DNA of 64,000 bases. It comes from Clostridium sp. M62/1. GTDB lineage: Bacteria; Bacillota; Clostridia; Lachnospirales; Lachnospiraceae. Of this stretch, positions 26,012 through 34,936 are shown in pieces. Below the pieces are notes generated by a model. That model saw nothing but the letters and a program-made list of their open reading frames with translations, searched no databases and had not been told where the DNA came from. Within the stretch, counting starts at the first letter, position 1. Each line of letters starts with the position of its first letter. The stretch spans positions 2,548,001-2,612,000 of the forward strand of contig NZ_CP085988.1 in assembly GCF_020736365.1 (NCBI RefSeq), given 5' to 3'. The translations under genes were made by a program, and so were the position numbers.

Positions 26012-26545
26012 TTATTCTCCGCTGACGCTCATAGCGTCCAGGGTCAGCTTCATAATATCCTTGATCTCCTCCACCGTCATCTTCATGCGTGCAGCCAGCT
26101 CCTCCACCGTCGCCTCGCGGCCCAGCTCCTCAGCCATTTGGGCAGAGATGTCCTTTAACACATTCACTCTCGCAAGCATCTCCTCCTCGATTTTCTGCTC
26201 TGTATCCTGAATATCAAGGGCAGTCTCCAGAGCCTCGCGGATACGTTCCTCCGCCTGTGCCCGGAAATTTCCCCCCTCGTATTCGGAAACCAGAAGCAGA
26301 AGGGCCATATTGGCCTCCTGAACCAGATCCCCTGCCGGAAGTCCCCTGTCTCTGTACTCCTCGGAAAGTTCGGCAGCCATGGCCAGGCAGCCCTCAATCA
26401 GGCGCTTTTTTGCCCTCTCGTTTCCTGACAGGAGCTCCTCGGAAAGCTCCTCCATCTCATCCTCAGTGCAGGGAATGATGCAGTCCATCTCATCCTGGTA
26501 CATCTGGTAAAAATCCTTTTCCTCAAAGGCTCTGTCCTCTCTCAT
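26012..26545 (-). CDS. Sigma-70-like protein lacking region 4
   Basis: A 177-residue acidic protein. Residues ~45-90 resemble sigma region 2 (AKKRLIEGCLAMAAELSEEY, GLPAGDLVQEANMALL), and ~130-170 resemble region 3 (SAQMAEELGREATVEELAAR). The -35-recognising region 4 is absent, and the region 2 part is unusually acidic. It could be a degenerate sigma factor, an RNA polymerase-binding regulator or an anti-sigma-like decoy. GGAGAG precedes the ATG. Confidence 0.65.
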   Translation of the reverse strand: MREDRAFEEKDFYQMYQDEMDCIIPCTEDEMEELSEELLSGNERAKKRLIEGCLAMAAELSEEYRDRGLPAGDLVQEANMALLLLVSEYEGGNFRAQAEERIREALETALDIQDTEQKIEEEMLARVNVLKDISAQMAEELGREATVEELAARMKMTVEEIKDIMKLTLDAMSVSGE

Positions 26546-26625
26546 GGTATCTCTCCTTTTCTATTCTTTTCTTGCGCATTTCCCGTTGGCTGTTTCTGTC
26601 TTTCCTGCGCGTCAGACTCCTGCTT

Positions 26626-27564
26626 CTACGCATGGAGCCTTCTGATAATCTTAAAAATAACCTCCCCTTCAAACACAAGAGGCTTCGTGTGGGCATAGAA
26701 TACGATTCCATCCGTAGGCGCAAGGACCTGGCTCACAATCTCCCCTGTTCCGGGATCTATGATCGTGGCCATCACATCGCCGCAGGAAACCTCTGTCCCG
26801 GGATTTTTCTCTCTGATGAAGAATCCCGGCGCACTGGTAATCACATTGGCCAGATCTTCCTCTGTGATCACACTGGCAATGTAGCCGCTGTGGCTGTTGT
26901 ACCGGATGATCCCCATTCTGGTCAGGAAGCGGAGCACCGACGAGGCTGACTGGATAGCCGCCTCCTGATCAATATTCTCCGTCGCCGCCGTGTAGACGGA
27001 AAAAGCGCTGGTTCCCTCTAACTGCCAGTTATAGTTGAGGGACGCCGTATCATAAGCCGATGTCCGCTGGATCATCACGTAGGGGAGGCCAAACAGGTTT
27101 GCAAGACTGGGGCTGTGATACCCTGTCTCGAGCATTCTCACATGAGGCACAAACTCTCCCACAGAGTACAGACTTGAAAACTGGATTCCATAACTGTAGC
27201 CTCTGACTTTCTCAAACAGAGTGCCGGCCAGCCTCTTCGTAGTTTCCCCCTTCTGATCTCCCGGGAACATCCTGTTTACATCGGAATTATCTGTGGGCCA
27301 GAAATGGCGGTTTACGTTGACAGACGGCTGGTTTAAGGACGGAATCACAAGTATCTCATTGTCCCCTGCGATTCCTCCCCTGGATTCAATCTCCTTAAGC
27401 ATTCTGACAAGCTGAGAGCAGATATAAAGCTGCTGGATCTCCGTCCCCCGCATAGGTCCCACAATACAGGCAGCCTTCTGCCCTCCCCGACCGAACCGGT
27501 ACCCCTTTATCTGATAGTCCTCCCGGCAGGCCCTCTTCATGGAAAAAATAACTTCTGTTCTCAT
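26626..27564 (-). CDS. AstE/aspartoacylase-family paralog with lost zinc ligands (probable pseudoenzyme)
   Basis: A 312-residue protein homologous in layout to the adjacent upstream gene product. Where the active paralog has GTHGDELEG, this one has GPMRGTEIQ (zinc-binding His replaced), and where the paralog has CIDIHASNIY it has GIQFSSLYSV (second His lost). DVNRMFPG, corresponding to DLNRLFPG, is kept. The fold is therefore likely intact and the metal site is not. Its start overlaps the stop of the active paralog by four bases (ATGA-type coupling), which suggests a heteromer with one catalytic and one regulatory subunit. Confidence 0.8.
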   Translation of the reverse strand: MRTEVIFSMKRACREDYQIKGYRFGRGGQKAACIVGPMRGTEIQQLYICSQLVRMLKEIESRGGIAGDNEILVIPSLNQPSVNVNRHFWPTDNSDVNRMFPGDQKGETTKRLAGTLFEKVRGYSYGIQFSSLYSVGEFVPHVRMLETGYHSPSLANLFGLPYVMIQRTSAYDTASLNYNWQLEGTSAFSVYTAATENIDQEAAIQSASSVLRFLTRMGIIRYNSHSGYIASVITEEDLANVITSAPGFFIREKNPGTEVSCGDVMATIIDPGTGEIVSQVLAPTDGIVFYAHTKPLVFEGEVIFKIIRRLHA

Positions 27565-28508
27565 GGCCTCTGCGCCCCCTCCTCATCAAGTATCCTGGCA
27601 ATCAGGGAGCCTGTCTCCACCACCGGGTAGGCTCTCAGTGTAAACACAAGGCCGCTGCAGGGAGCATAAAAGGTTTCCTCCACCGTTCCGTCGAGGGGGT
27701 TCACAATATCTCCCAGCACTTCTCCCCTCCTGATTCGGCTGCCGTGCTCCGCCTTCGGCACAAAAATTCCCGCTCTCTCCGCATTCAGAAGCTCCACCCT
27801 GCCATCCAGGGACACTACAGGCTCCCTCGGCTTCACCGTCTCCCCGTCCCAGATTCCCAGGTCCTTCATCAGACAGAAAATACCGTCTGTCAGCTGCATG
27901 CAGTAGCTCTCTGTAATCCTCATTCCCACGCCCATCTCCACCACCAGCGTCGGAACTCCAGCCATATTCAGGCTGTGGGCCAGGGTAGATTCCAGCACCG
28001 TGGATGCCGGATGTACCCAGACAAATTCCGTGTTCAGCCTTTTTGCATACTGAACCAGGTTTTCGGATGTGCTGGCATTTAAGCGCACCTGTGGAATCTC
28101 CCTGATATAAATATTGCTGGCATGAATATCGATGCACATATCGGCACCTTTTATGTCTTCCAGTATGCTAAATGCTATCTGCTCGGCCACGGACCCGTCC
28201 TTTTTTCCGGGAAACAAACGGTTCAGATCCATGTCAAAAAGGGGAACAGCTCTCGTAATGGTATCAATCCCCAAAGGATTCAGCGCAGGATAGATCTCCA
28301 CAATTCCCTTCAGATGTTCCATCCCTTCCCGGATCCTCCTGTTCAGCTCGTAGCAGACATACTGTCCTTCCAGTTCGTCGCCGTGGGTCCCTGTCACAAT
28401 ACAGATCCTCTTCTCTCTGCCTGTGCGCTTTGGCGGTTCTATGACATTTTTTCTGATTATCAGATTTTCCTCCACCGGAAGTCCCAGTGAGATCACTGTC
28501 TTTATCAT
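27561..28508 (-). CDS. Succinylglutamate desuccinylase/aspartoacylase (AstE) family metallohydrolase
   Basis: A 315-residue protein. Zinc ligands are visible in TGTHGDELEG (His and Glu) and CIDIHAS (His), with DLNRLFPG in between, as in AstE/aspartoacylase and related M14-like enzymes. Members cleave N-acyl groups from amino acids. The C-terminal ~90 residues form a beta-rich extension (RIRRGEVLGDIVNPLDGTVE). It overlaps the pseudoenzyme paralog and is divergent from a LysR-type regulator 270 bases away, which may control the pair. The substrate is unknown. Confidence 0.82.
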   Translation of the reverse strand: MIKTVISLGLPVEENLIIRKNVIEPPKRTGREKRICIVTGTHGDELEGQYVCYELNRRIREGMEHLKGIVEIYPALNPLGIDTITRAVPLFDMDLNRLFPGKKDGSVAEQIAFSILEDIKGADMCIDIHASNIYIREIPQVRLNASTSENLVQYAKRLNTEFVWVHPASTVLESTLAHSLNMAGVPTLVVEMGVGMRITESYCMQLTDGIFCLMKDLGIWDGETVKPREPVVSLDGRVELLNAERAGIFVPKAEHGSRIRRGEVLGDIVNPLDGTVEETFYAPCSGLVFTLRAYPVVETGSLIARILDEEGAQRP

Positions 28509-28779
28509 TCTTCTTCACTCCTGCCCGGAACCTGCCTCCTGTCCGGCTCCGGAATTTCATCTTTTCTGTTCACAGTTTCGTATGTTCTTTGAACGTAACC
28601 ATTTTATCATCTCGCTTATCAGCCCGATGCGGACATTCGCCTTACAGGGCTCCCTGTGCACGCACAAAGCCCTGCAAGGCTCATTTTATCACATTCACCG
28701 AAAAATAGAAATATACGGATTTACAAACCAGGACATAGTGTGTTAAAATGAGCTGTATCATTTATAAGGAGAACTAATA

Positions 28780-29685
28780 ATGGATATAAATTACGAATTA
28801 TACAAAGTATTCTATCACGTGGCCTCGACCCTGAGCTTTTCCGAGGCGTCCAAACAGCTTTTCATCTCTCAGTCTGCTGTCAGCCAGTCCATCAAGGTTC
28901 TGGAAAAAAAGCTGAACCAGACGCTGTTTATCAGAAGCACCAAGCGGGTTCAGCTCACGCCTGAGGGGGAGATCCTTCTGAAACACATCGAGCCGGCCAT
29001 GAACCTGATTAAAAAGGGGGAAAACCAGCTTCTGGAGGCCAACACCCTGAACGGGGGCCAGCTCAGAATCGGAGCCAGCGACACCATCTGCCGCTACTTT
29101 CTCGTCCCGTTCCTGAGCCACTTTCACAGCCTCTACCCCAACATCCACATCAAGGTGACAAACCGCACCTCCATCGAGTGCGCAAAGCTCTTAGAAAACG
29201 GGCAGGTGGATTTTATCATCACCAACTACCCCAACTCGGCCCTTTCCAATACACAGAACATCAAGATGCTGCGCCCCTTTCACGACGTATTTGCAGCCAA
29301 TGAGGAATTTTTTCCCCTGAAGGGCAGGAAGCTGAGCCTGGAAGAGCTTCAGACCTATCCGATCCTCATGCTGGACAAAAAAAGCACTACCAGCGAATTT
29401 CTCCACAGCATGTTCCAGAAGCATCAGCTTGACCTGGTGCCGGAAATTGAGCTGAGCAGCAATGATCTGCTGATCGATCTGGCAAAAATCGGCCTGGGCA
29501 TTGCCTTTGTGCCTGATTTCTGCATCCCGTCCTCCGACAGCAGCCTGTTTATCCTGGAGCTTGAGGAGGCTCTTCCGGAGCGTCAGCTCGTGGTGGTGCA
29601 CAATGAAAGCATTCCCATCTCCCAGGCAGCCAGACAGTTTATGGAGCTATTGGGGGGCCGGGAGCGGGAACAGGAGGAGGCTTAA
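28780..29685 (+). CDS. LysR-family transcriptional regulator
   Basis: A 301-residue protein with an N-terminal LysR-type winged HTH (YKVFYHVASTLSFSEASKQL, then SQSAVSQSIKVLEKKLNQTL) and a periplasmic-binding-like effector domain. AAGGAG precedes the ATG. It is divergent from the AstE-like pair, the classic layout for a LysR regulator and its target. The stop overlaps the end of the convergent helicase gene by four bases. Confidence 0.9.
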   Translation: MDINYELYKVFYHVASTLSFSEASKQLFISQSAVSQSIKVLEKKLNQTLFIRSTKRVQLTPEGEILLKHIEPAMNLIKKGENQLLEANTLNGGQLRIGASDTICRYFLVPFLSHFHSLYPNIHIKVTNRTSIECAKLLENGQVDFIITNYPNSALSNTQNIKMLRPFHDVFAANEEFFPLKGRKLSLEELQTYPILMLDKKSTTSEFLHSMFQKHQLDLVPEIELSSNDLLIDLAKIGLGIAFVPDFCIPSSDSSLFILELEEALPERQLVVVHNESIPISQAARQFMELLGGREREQEEA

Positions 29686-32048
29686 GGCGCCTCTTCCTCC
29701 TGCCGCCTCCAGAAGGCCTCCACTGCCTGTCTCACATTTCTCCTGTTTACGATAAAGTATTCGTCCCACTCTCTCGGAAACAGCTCCTGATAATCCTTTT
29801 CCAGGAAGCGGTCATCCAGGAGGGCAATAATCCCTCTGTCATCCATGGTTCGGATCACCCGGCCCGCCGCCTGCAGAACCTTGTTCATGCCCGGGTAGCG
29901 GTAGGCGTAGTCAAAGCCGTTTTCATCTCCCTCTTCGAAATACTGTTTTAAAATTTCCTGCTCCACATTTACCTGCGGAAGCCCTGTCCCCACAATTAAT
30001 GCGCCGATCAGCCTGTCGTTTGTCAGATCAATTCCCTCTGAGAAAATTCCTCCTATTACGCAGAGAGCCGCAAGGCTTCTCTCCCTCTCTCTGGAAAATT
30101 CCCCCAGAAATTCTTCCTTGTCTGCCTCTGTCATATGATTCGTCTGCACCAGAAGCTCAAGGTCTGTCCCTCTCTCTCTCAGAACCTCCTCCACATTTTC
30201 CATATACTGGTAGGAAGGGAAAAATACCATGTAATTCCCCTGTTTTCCCTCTGCGATGGCCTCGATGTAGTCTGCAATCTTTCCAAACTCGTGTCTGTTT
30301 CTCCTGGTGTAGCGGCTGCTCACGTCGCTGGCTGTCAGGATCACCCTGTTCTGCTTTGGAAAAGGCGAATTCACATAGACGGCATAGTCCTCCGGGCAGT
30401 TGCTGAGAAGCTCTCTGTAATAGCGGATGGGAAGCATGGTGGCAGAGAAGAATACGGCCGAATTTCCCTGTTCCAGGCATTCTCCCAGATTTTTGATGGG
30501 GTTGACACAGAACAGCCGCACAGAAAAGTCTCCGTTCTCCAGAATCCTGGAATAAATCCGGTAGTGCTCGTCCACCCGCTCATAGATATTCAAAAAACTC
30601 CTGACCGAAAAGTACAGGTCAAGCACCAGCTCCCGATCCTGAAACTCCCGGTATTCATCCAGAAATTTTTCCATCTCCGAAAAGAGGGAGCCAAGAGCCA
30701 GAACGAGAGGGCCTGCATCTGAGAGAAGCTCATACCCGCCGCACTCTCTCTTCATTTCCAACATCAGCCGGTTCACCCGGTCAAGGAGCCTTAAAAGTTT
30801 CGGCGAGCGCCCCTTTGTCAGCCTTTTTACAGTCAGAAAGTCCTCCTTCACCACAGCGGCGCTGTACATTTCCCGGGCTCTCCCCACCAGATTATGGGCC
30901 TCGTCAATCAGGAAGATATACTCTCCTTTCACGCCCTCGGCAAAATACCTTTTCAGACGCACGTCAGGGTCAAACACGTAATTGTAGTCACAGATAATTC
31001 CGTCCACGAAATTGCTGATGTCCAGGCAGAATTCAAAGGGACAGACCTGAAACTCCTCAGCATACCGCAGAACCGTCTCCCTGGTAATCCCAAATTCCCT
31101 GTGAATGATCTCATAGACAGCGTCGTTTACCCGATCAAAATGCCCTTTTGCATAGGGGCAGGCATCCGGGTTGCACTCCGGCTTTTCGAGAAAGCACAGC
31201 TTATCCTTGGCCGTGATGGTTACAGAGCGAAAATAGAGTCCCTCTTCCCTCAGAATTTCCAGGGCCTCCTGGGCTACTGACCGGGTAATAGTCTTGGCTG
31301 TCAGGTAGAACAGCTTGTCCCCGTACCCTTCTCCTATGGCCTTCAGGGCCGGAAAGATCGTGGACAGCGTCTTTCCAATCCCTGTAGGCGCCTGGATAAA
31401 CAGCTTTTTTTTCCGGCTGACCGTCCTGTACACCGCCACAGCCAGCTCCCTCTGGCCTTCCCTGTAGGGGAAGGGAAACTGAAGCGTCCTCAGCGACTCG
31501 TCGCGTCTCAGCCCGTTGTGATAAAGGTACCTGGCCCATTTCACATACTCGTGTATCAGCCCCTTAAACCATTCCTCCAGTTCCTCAAAGGTCTTTACGA
31601 ACCGAAACCTCCGTATCTCCTCTGTGTCCAGACTGCAGTAGGTCACCTGGACTGCCGCTTCAGAAAGGTTTCTGTCGTTCATGTAAAACCAGGCGTAGCA
31701 CATGGCCTGAGCCAGATGGACATAGAGCGGCTCCTTCAGCTCCTCCACGTCCATATATACGCCTTTTATCTCATCAATGGTCACTCCTGACGCATCCTCG
31801 ATAATCCCGTCAGCTCTTCCCTCTATAATAAGTAGAAACCCATCCTCCTCCACCTCAAATTTCAGAGGAACCTCGGCCCGGTACTCCGGCCCCTGCCGCT
31901 TCTGTATCTTCCTGTGTATCCTGCTGCCGGCCAGCATGGCCTCCTTCTGCGCGCCTGCCGTCCGCCGATTATCGATATCTCCGGAGCGGAGAACGAACTC
32001 CACCAGATTTCGGACAGATACCTTTACCTGCTCTCTCCCCTCACTCAT
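29682..32048 (-). CDS. XPD/DinG-family DNA helicase with N-terminal PD-(D/E)XK nuclease domain
   Basis: A protein of ~788 residues. The N-terminal ~180 residues resemble a RecB/Cas4-type nuclease (GRADGIIED, then TIDEIKG). The helicase has Walker A APTGIGKT, the DEAH box (IDEAHN) and, between them, cysteines (CFLEKPECNPDACPY ... CPFEFC) like the 4Fe-4S site of XPD. C-terminal motifs include GIFSEGIDL and AAGRVIRT. It unwinds 5'-3' and may trim DNA during repair. ATG at 32048 was chosen because the conserved VSVRNLVEF follows at once; a GTG at 32084 is the longer option. Confidence 0.85.
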   Translation of the reverse strand: MSEGREQVKVSVRNLVEFVLRSGDIDNRRTAGAQKEAMLAGSRIHRKIQKRQGPEYRAEVPLKFEVEEDGFLLIIEGRADGIIEDASGVTIDEIKGVYMDVEELKEPLYVHLAQAMCYAWFYMNDRNLSEAAVQVTYCSLDTEEIRRFRFVKTFEELEEWFKGLIHEYVKWARYLYHNGLRRDESLRTLQFPFPYREGQRELAVAVYRTVSRKKKLFIQAPTGIGKTLSTIFPALKAIGEGYGDKLFYLTAKTITRSVAQEALEILREEGLYFRSVTITAKDKLCFLEKPECNPDACPYAKGHFDRVNDAVYEIIHREFGITRETVLRYAEEFQVCPFEFCLDISNFVDGIICDYNYVFDPDVRLKRYFAEGVKGEYIFLIDEAHNLVGRAREMYSAAVVKEDFLTVKRLTKGRSPKLLRLLDRVNRLMLEMKRECGGYELLSDAGPLVLALGSLFSEMEKFLDEYREFQDRELVLDLYFSVRSFLNIYERVDEHYRIYSRILENGDFSVRLFCVNPIKNLGECLEQGNSAVFFSATMLPIRYYRELLSNCPEDYAVYVNSPFPKQNRVILTASDVSSRYTRRNRHEFGKIADYIEAIAEGKQGNYMVFFPSYQYMENVEEVLRERGTDLELLVQTNHMTEADKEEFLGEFSRERERSLAALCVIGGIFSEGIDLTNDRLIGALIVGTGLPQVNVEQEILKQYFEEGDENGFDYAYRYPGMNKVLQAAGRVIRTMDDRGIIALLDDRFLEKDYQELFPREWDEYFIVNRRNVRQAVEAFWRRQEEEAP

Positions 32049-32164
32049 GTATTTCTGTTTCCCCCTCTCCTTAAAACTGCTCACCCACCAAAATTTATCC
32101 GCTATTATTATACAGACAAGACGGCGCCGGCGCCACTGGTTTCTTTCTCTCCGATTCCTTCAAA

Positions 32165-32200
32165 GAAAAAAGGGAAACCGTCCCACTCGACAGTTTCCCC
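32165..32200 (-). terminator. Rho-independent terminator after the HPr-like gene
   Basis: On the minus strand GGGAAAC ... GTTTCCC is followed by TTTTTTC. It lies about 70 bases beyond the stop of the HPr-like gene. Confidence 0.75.
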
Positions 32201-32268
32201 TCTCGGAAAATCCTTCTGCGCAGCCCGCCATGAAGGCAGGGCTGCATCTCTCATTTTTGTCCCGCTGA

Positions 32269-32508
32269 TTAAGCGGCTGTATTTGTGGCTGCCTTTTCCT
32301 CAAGGAAAGACTCGAACTCTTCGTTTTCTCCATTATACTCAACGGTAAGAACTCTGGTAAGATCCAGACTTAAAACACCTAAAAGAGATTTTGCATCAAT
32401 TATAATACGGTTATAGAATACATCAATATCGAAGTCACATCTTGATGCAGCTGCCACAAATTCCTTAGCCTCTTCAACGGTTGGTAACATAATCCGTTTT
32501 TGCTTCAT
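32269..32508 (-). CDS. HPr-like protein without the active-site histidine
   Basis: A 79-residue protein. The segment RIIIDAKSLLGVLSLDL matches the Ser46 region of HPr (AKSIMGVMSLG), and the length is right for HPr. The N-terminal GLHARPA motif with the phosphorylated His15 is missing; there is no histidine anywhere in the protein. It therefore cannot carry phosphate from enzyme I, but may still bind HPr partners or be phosphorylated on serine. A good promoter lies at 32565-32594 and a terminator follows, so it is a single-gene unit. Confidence 0.75.
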   Translation of the reverse strand: MKQKRIMLPTVEEAKEFVAAASRCDFDIDVFYNRIIIDAKSLLGVLSLDLTRVLTVEYNGENEEFESFLEEKAATNTAA

Positions 32509-32564
32509 AATTATTAACTCCTTTTACGATGATTTCAATCTATAGTATTTTTGGATTTCAACCA

Positions 32565-32594
32565 TTTATACCATGACGCGGCGATTTTTGTCAA
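32565..32594 (-). promoter_or_regulatory. Promoter of the HPr-like gene
   Basis: On the minus strand TTGACA (32594-32589) and TATAAA (32570-32565) are separated by 18 bases, about 60 bases upstream of the ATG, which has AAAAGGAG. Confidence 0.65.
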
Positions 32595-32885
32595 ATTTTT
32601 CCCTCCGCGCCGGAAAATTAACCCGTCGTCTATTTCTTCTCAGGAAAACTGGTTTTTTCTGTTGTTCTTTATGCAAAAAATCATTTTCCTCATCTGATAA
32701 TAGATCTGATTATCACTAGATGCATATTTTAAATAATTTTTCAGCACAAACATTTGTCTGTTTTTACATTTTTCACAAACTTTTTACATAACCCTGCTTT
32801 GCCATTGGCGGCACCTCTCCGGGCAGTTTCCAGCTGCCAGAGACAGGCAGGGCAGTCAAACTCCCTGCGGAGAGTTTCTTTTCCA

Positions 32886-32917
32886 AAACAAAAAGCGCAA
32901 ACCAAACTGATTTGCGC
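32886..32917 (-). terminator. Terminator of tRNA-Trp
   Basis: On the minus strand GCGCAAA ... TTTGCGC is followed by TTTTTGTTTT, 12 bases beyond the tRNA 3' end. Confidence 0.8.
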
Positions 32918-32928
32918 CACATTCAAAA

Positions 32929-32999
32929 CAGGGGAAGAGGGATTCGAACCCCCATTAACGGTTTTGGAGACCGTTGCTCTGCCATTGAACTATTCCCCT
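32929..32999 (-). tRNA. tRNA-Trp (anticodon CCA)
   Basis: The minus strand folds as a full cloverleaf: acceptor AGGGGAA/TTCCCCT, D-arm with GTTCAATGGCAGAGC, anticodon arm ACGGT-CTCCAAA-ACCGT, and T-arm GGGGG-TTCGAAT-CCCTC. The anticodon CCA reads UGG. The discriminator base is G, as expected for bacterial tRNA-Trp. The CCA end is not encoded. Confidence 0.95.
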
Positions 33000-33247
33000 C
33001 TATTCTTTTATTCTGCCGTCGTTTTTTCTTTCCTGCCGTCGACTTCTATATAATAGCATACCCCCTTTACAATGTCAAATGTTTTTTTTATTTTTTTAAT
33101 CTTTTTTATATTGTATATCAAATTAATACATTTTTCTCCGCCAGCAATGTCTGCCCCCGCCGTCCAGCATTGAGAGACCTTCCGCCAGCATCTGCCCAGG
33201 CTGAAGAAGGGAAAGGGCGCCTTCACGCCCCCTGCCAGCCTCGTTTC

Positions 33248-34705
33248 TCATAGGATCGCCACTGCCTCCTTCACGCTGCTGACGCCAATCAGCCGGATAT
33301 CGCTCCTCCTCTTCATTTTTTCCAGGCAGATTCTCGGGAGGATGCAGGCCTCAAAGCCCAGCTTCACCGCCTCATTGACCCGCTGTTCTGCCATGGATAC
33401 AGAGCGCACCTCGCCGGAAAGCCCTACTTCGCCGAACACAACGGTCTTTTCGTCCACCGCTCTGTCCTTGTAGCTGGAAATCAATGCCATCACAATCGCC
33501 AGATCCAGGGCCGGCTCATTCATTTTCAGTCCTCCCGCTATATTTACATAGGCATCCATCTGGCCCAAATCGTAGCGGCAGCGCTTTTCCAGCACAGCCA
33601 TTAGCAGGTTGACACGGTTATAATCCGTGCCCGCAGCAGTTCTTCTGGGCATTCCGAAATTGCTTCTTGTCACAAGGGCCTGAACCTCCAGCATCAGGGG
33701 CCTTGTCCCCTCCACCAGACAGGCGGCCACCGCTCCCGAAGCGCCGGCCGGACGGCCCTCCAGCATAAATTCCGAAGGGTTCTTCACCTCCACAAGCCCT
33801 TCCTCCCGCATCTCAAACACGCCAATCTCGTTGGTGGAGCCAAACCGGTTTTTCACCCCCCGCAGAATCCTGTAGGACGCGTGGCGATCGCCTTCAAAAT
33901 AGAGGACCGTATCGACCATATGCTCAAGCACTCTGGGGCCGGCCACCACCCCCTCCTTTGTCACATGGCCCACAATAAACACCGTAATCCCAAGCCCTTT
34001 TGCAATCTGCATCAGCACATTCGTGCACTCCCTGACCTGGCTGACGCTTCCCGGTGCCGAAGTGATCTCCTCCAGGTACATGGTCTGAATGGAATCAATG
34101 ATCACTGTGTCCGGTGCCGTCCTCCTTACCACCTCCTGAATCATTTCCAGATTTGTCTCACATAGAAAGCACAGACTGTCGCTCATCTCCCCTATCCGGC
34201 TGGCTCTTATCTTAATCTGCTTTAAGGATTCCTCTCCGGAAATATAGAGCACCTTCTGCCCCCCTGCCGCCAGATTCCGGCATACCTGCAGAAGGAGCGT
34301 GGACTTTCCGATTCCGGGATCCCCGCCTACCAGAACCAGAGAGCCCTTCACGATCCCTCCTCCCAGCACCCGGTTCAGCTCCCCGAAGCCTGTGTCGGTC
34401 CTCTCCTCTCTCCCCAGCTCAATCTCTGAGAGGCTTTTAGGGCAGACCGCCCCGAGCCCTGACGCTGTACCTGCAAGACCGCTCCTCCCTGCAGGGCTCT
34501 TTCCGGACGCAGAGATTCCCTCTCTTCCCAAAATTCCCGCTGCCGCGCCCAGACCTCTCTTTCCCGCACTTTTGGCAGTCTGGAAGGCCACCGGCTCCTC
34601 CACCATGGTATTCCACGCACGGCAGGCGGGACACTGTCCCATCCACTTCGCAGACTCATATCCGCACTCACTGCAAAAAAATGCTGTCGCTCTAGCCTTT
34701 GCCAC
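33248..34705 (-). CDS. radA: DNA repair protein RadA
   Basis: A 485-residue protein. An N-terminal zinc finger (CSECGYESAKWMGQCPAC), Walker A GGDPGIGKS, the RadA KNRFG motif and a C-terminal Lon-protease-like domain are all present. RadA is a branch-migration helicase acting with RecA in recombination repair. It is about 30 residues longer than usual because of a Gly/Ser/Ala-rich linker (residues ~48-80) between the zinc finger and the ATPase. It is transcribed toward tRNA-Trp. Confidence 0.95.
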   Translation of the reverse strand: MAKARATAFFCSECGYESAKWMGQCPACRAWNTMVEEPVAFQTAKSAGKRGLGAAAGILGREGISASGKSPAGRSGLAGTASGLGAVCPKSLSEIELGREERTDTGFGELNRVLGGGIVKGSLVLVGGDPGIGKSTLLLQVCRNLAAGGQKVLYISGEESLKQIKIRASRIGEMSDSLCFLCETNLEMIQEVVRRTAPDTVIIDSIQTMYLEEITSAPGSVSQVRECTNVLMQIAKGLGITVFIVGHVTKEGVVAGPRVLEHMVDTVLYFEGDRHASYRILRGVKNRFGSTNEIGVFEMREEGLVEVKNPSEFMLEGRPAGASGAVAACLVEGTRPLMLEVQALVTRSNFGMPRRTAAGTDYNRVNLLMAVLEKRCRYDLGQMDAYVNIAGGLKMNEPALDLAIVMALISSYKDRAVDEKTVVFGEVGLSGEVRSVSMAEQRVNEAVKLGFEACILPRICLEKMKRRSDIRLIGVSSVKEAVAIL

Positions 34706-34836
34706 TGTTCAATCTCCTTTACTCCTCTTTCCATTCCCTCGGCCGCCTGGCTCCCTCTTGCCTGACAGGCAGATGCCGGCTCATCCCTGGCCCTTTTCTG
34801 CACAGCCCTCGCTTACATGGCCGGATACAGGAAACA

Positions 34837-34866
34837 GATGGAGGCCCTCTGTAAAGGGCCTCCATC
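34837..34866 (-). terminator. Hairpin terminator between the 34937 gene and radA
   Basis: GATGGAGGCCCT pairs perfectly with AGGGCCTCCATC over 12 bp, with a six-base loop. On the minus strand it follows the stop of the 34937-35350 gene and is trailed by a short T-rich stretch. Confidence 0.65.
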
Positions 34867-34936
34867 CTTCATCTTTGCATCTATGCCAACTGCGCTGCTT
34901 TTCACCTCAGAATGCCTGGCGTTCTTTCGTGCAGTA

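Larger units (their letters stand above)
32509..32928. other. Intergenic region between the HPr-like gene and tRNA-Trp
   Basis: AT-rich stretch with the HPr-like promoter (32565-32594) and the tRNA terminator (32886-32917). I see no gene in it. Confidence 0.6.
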
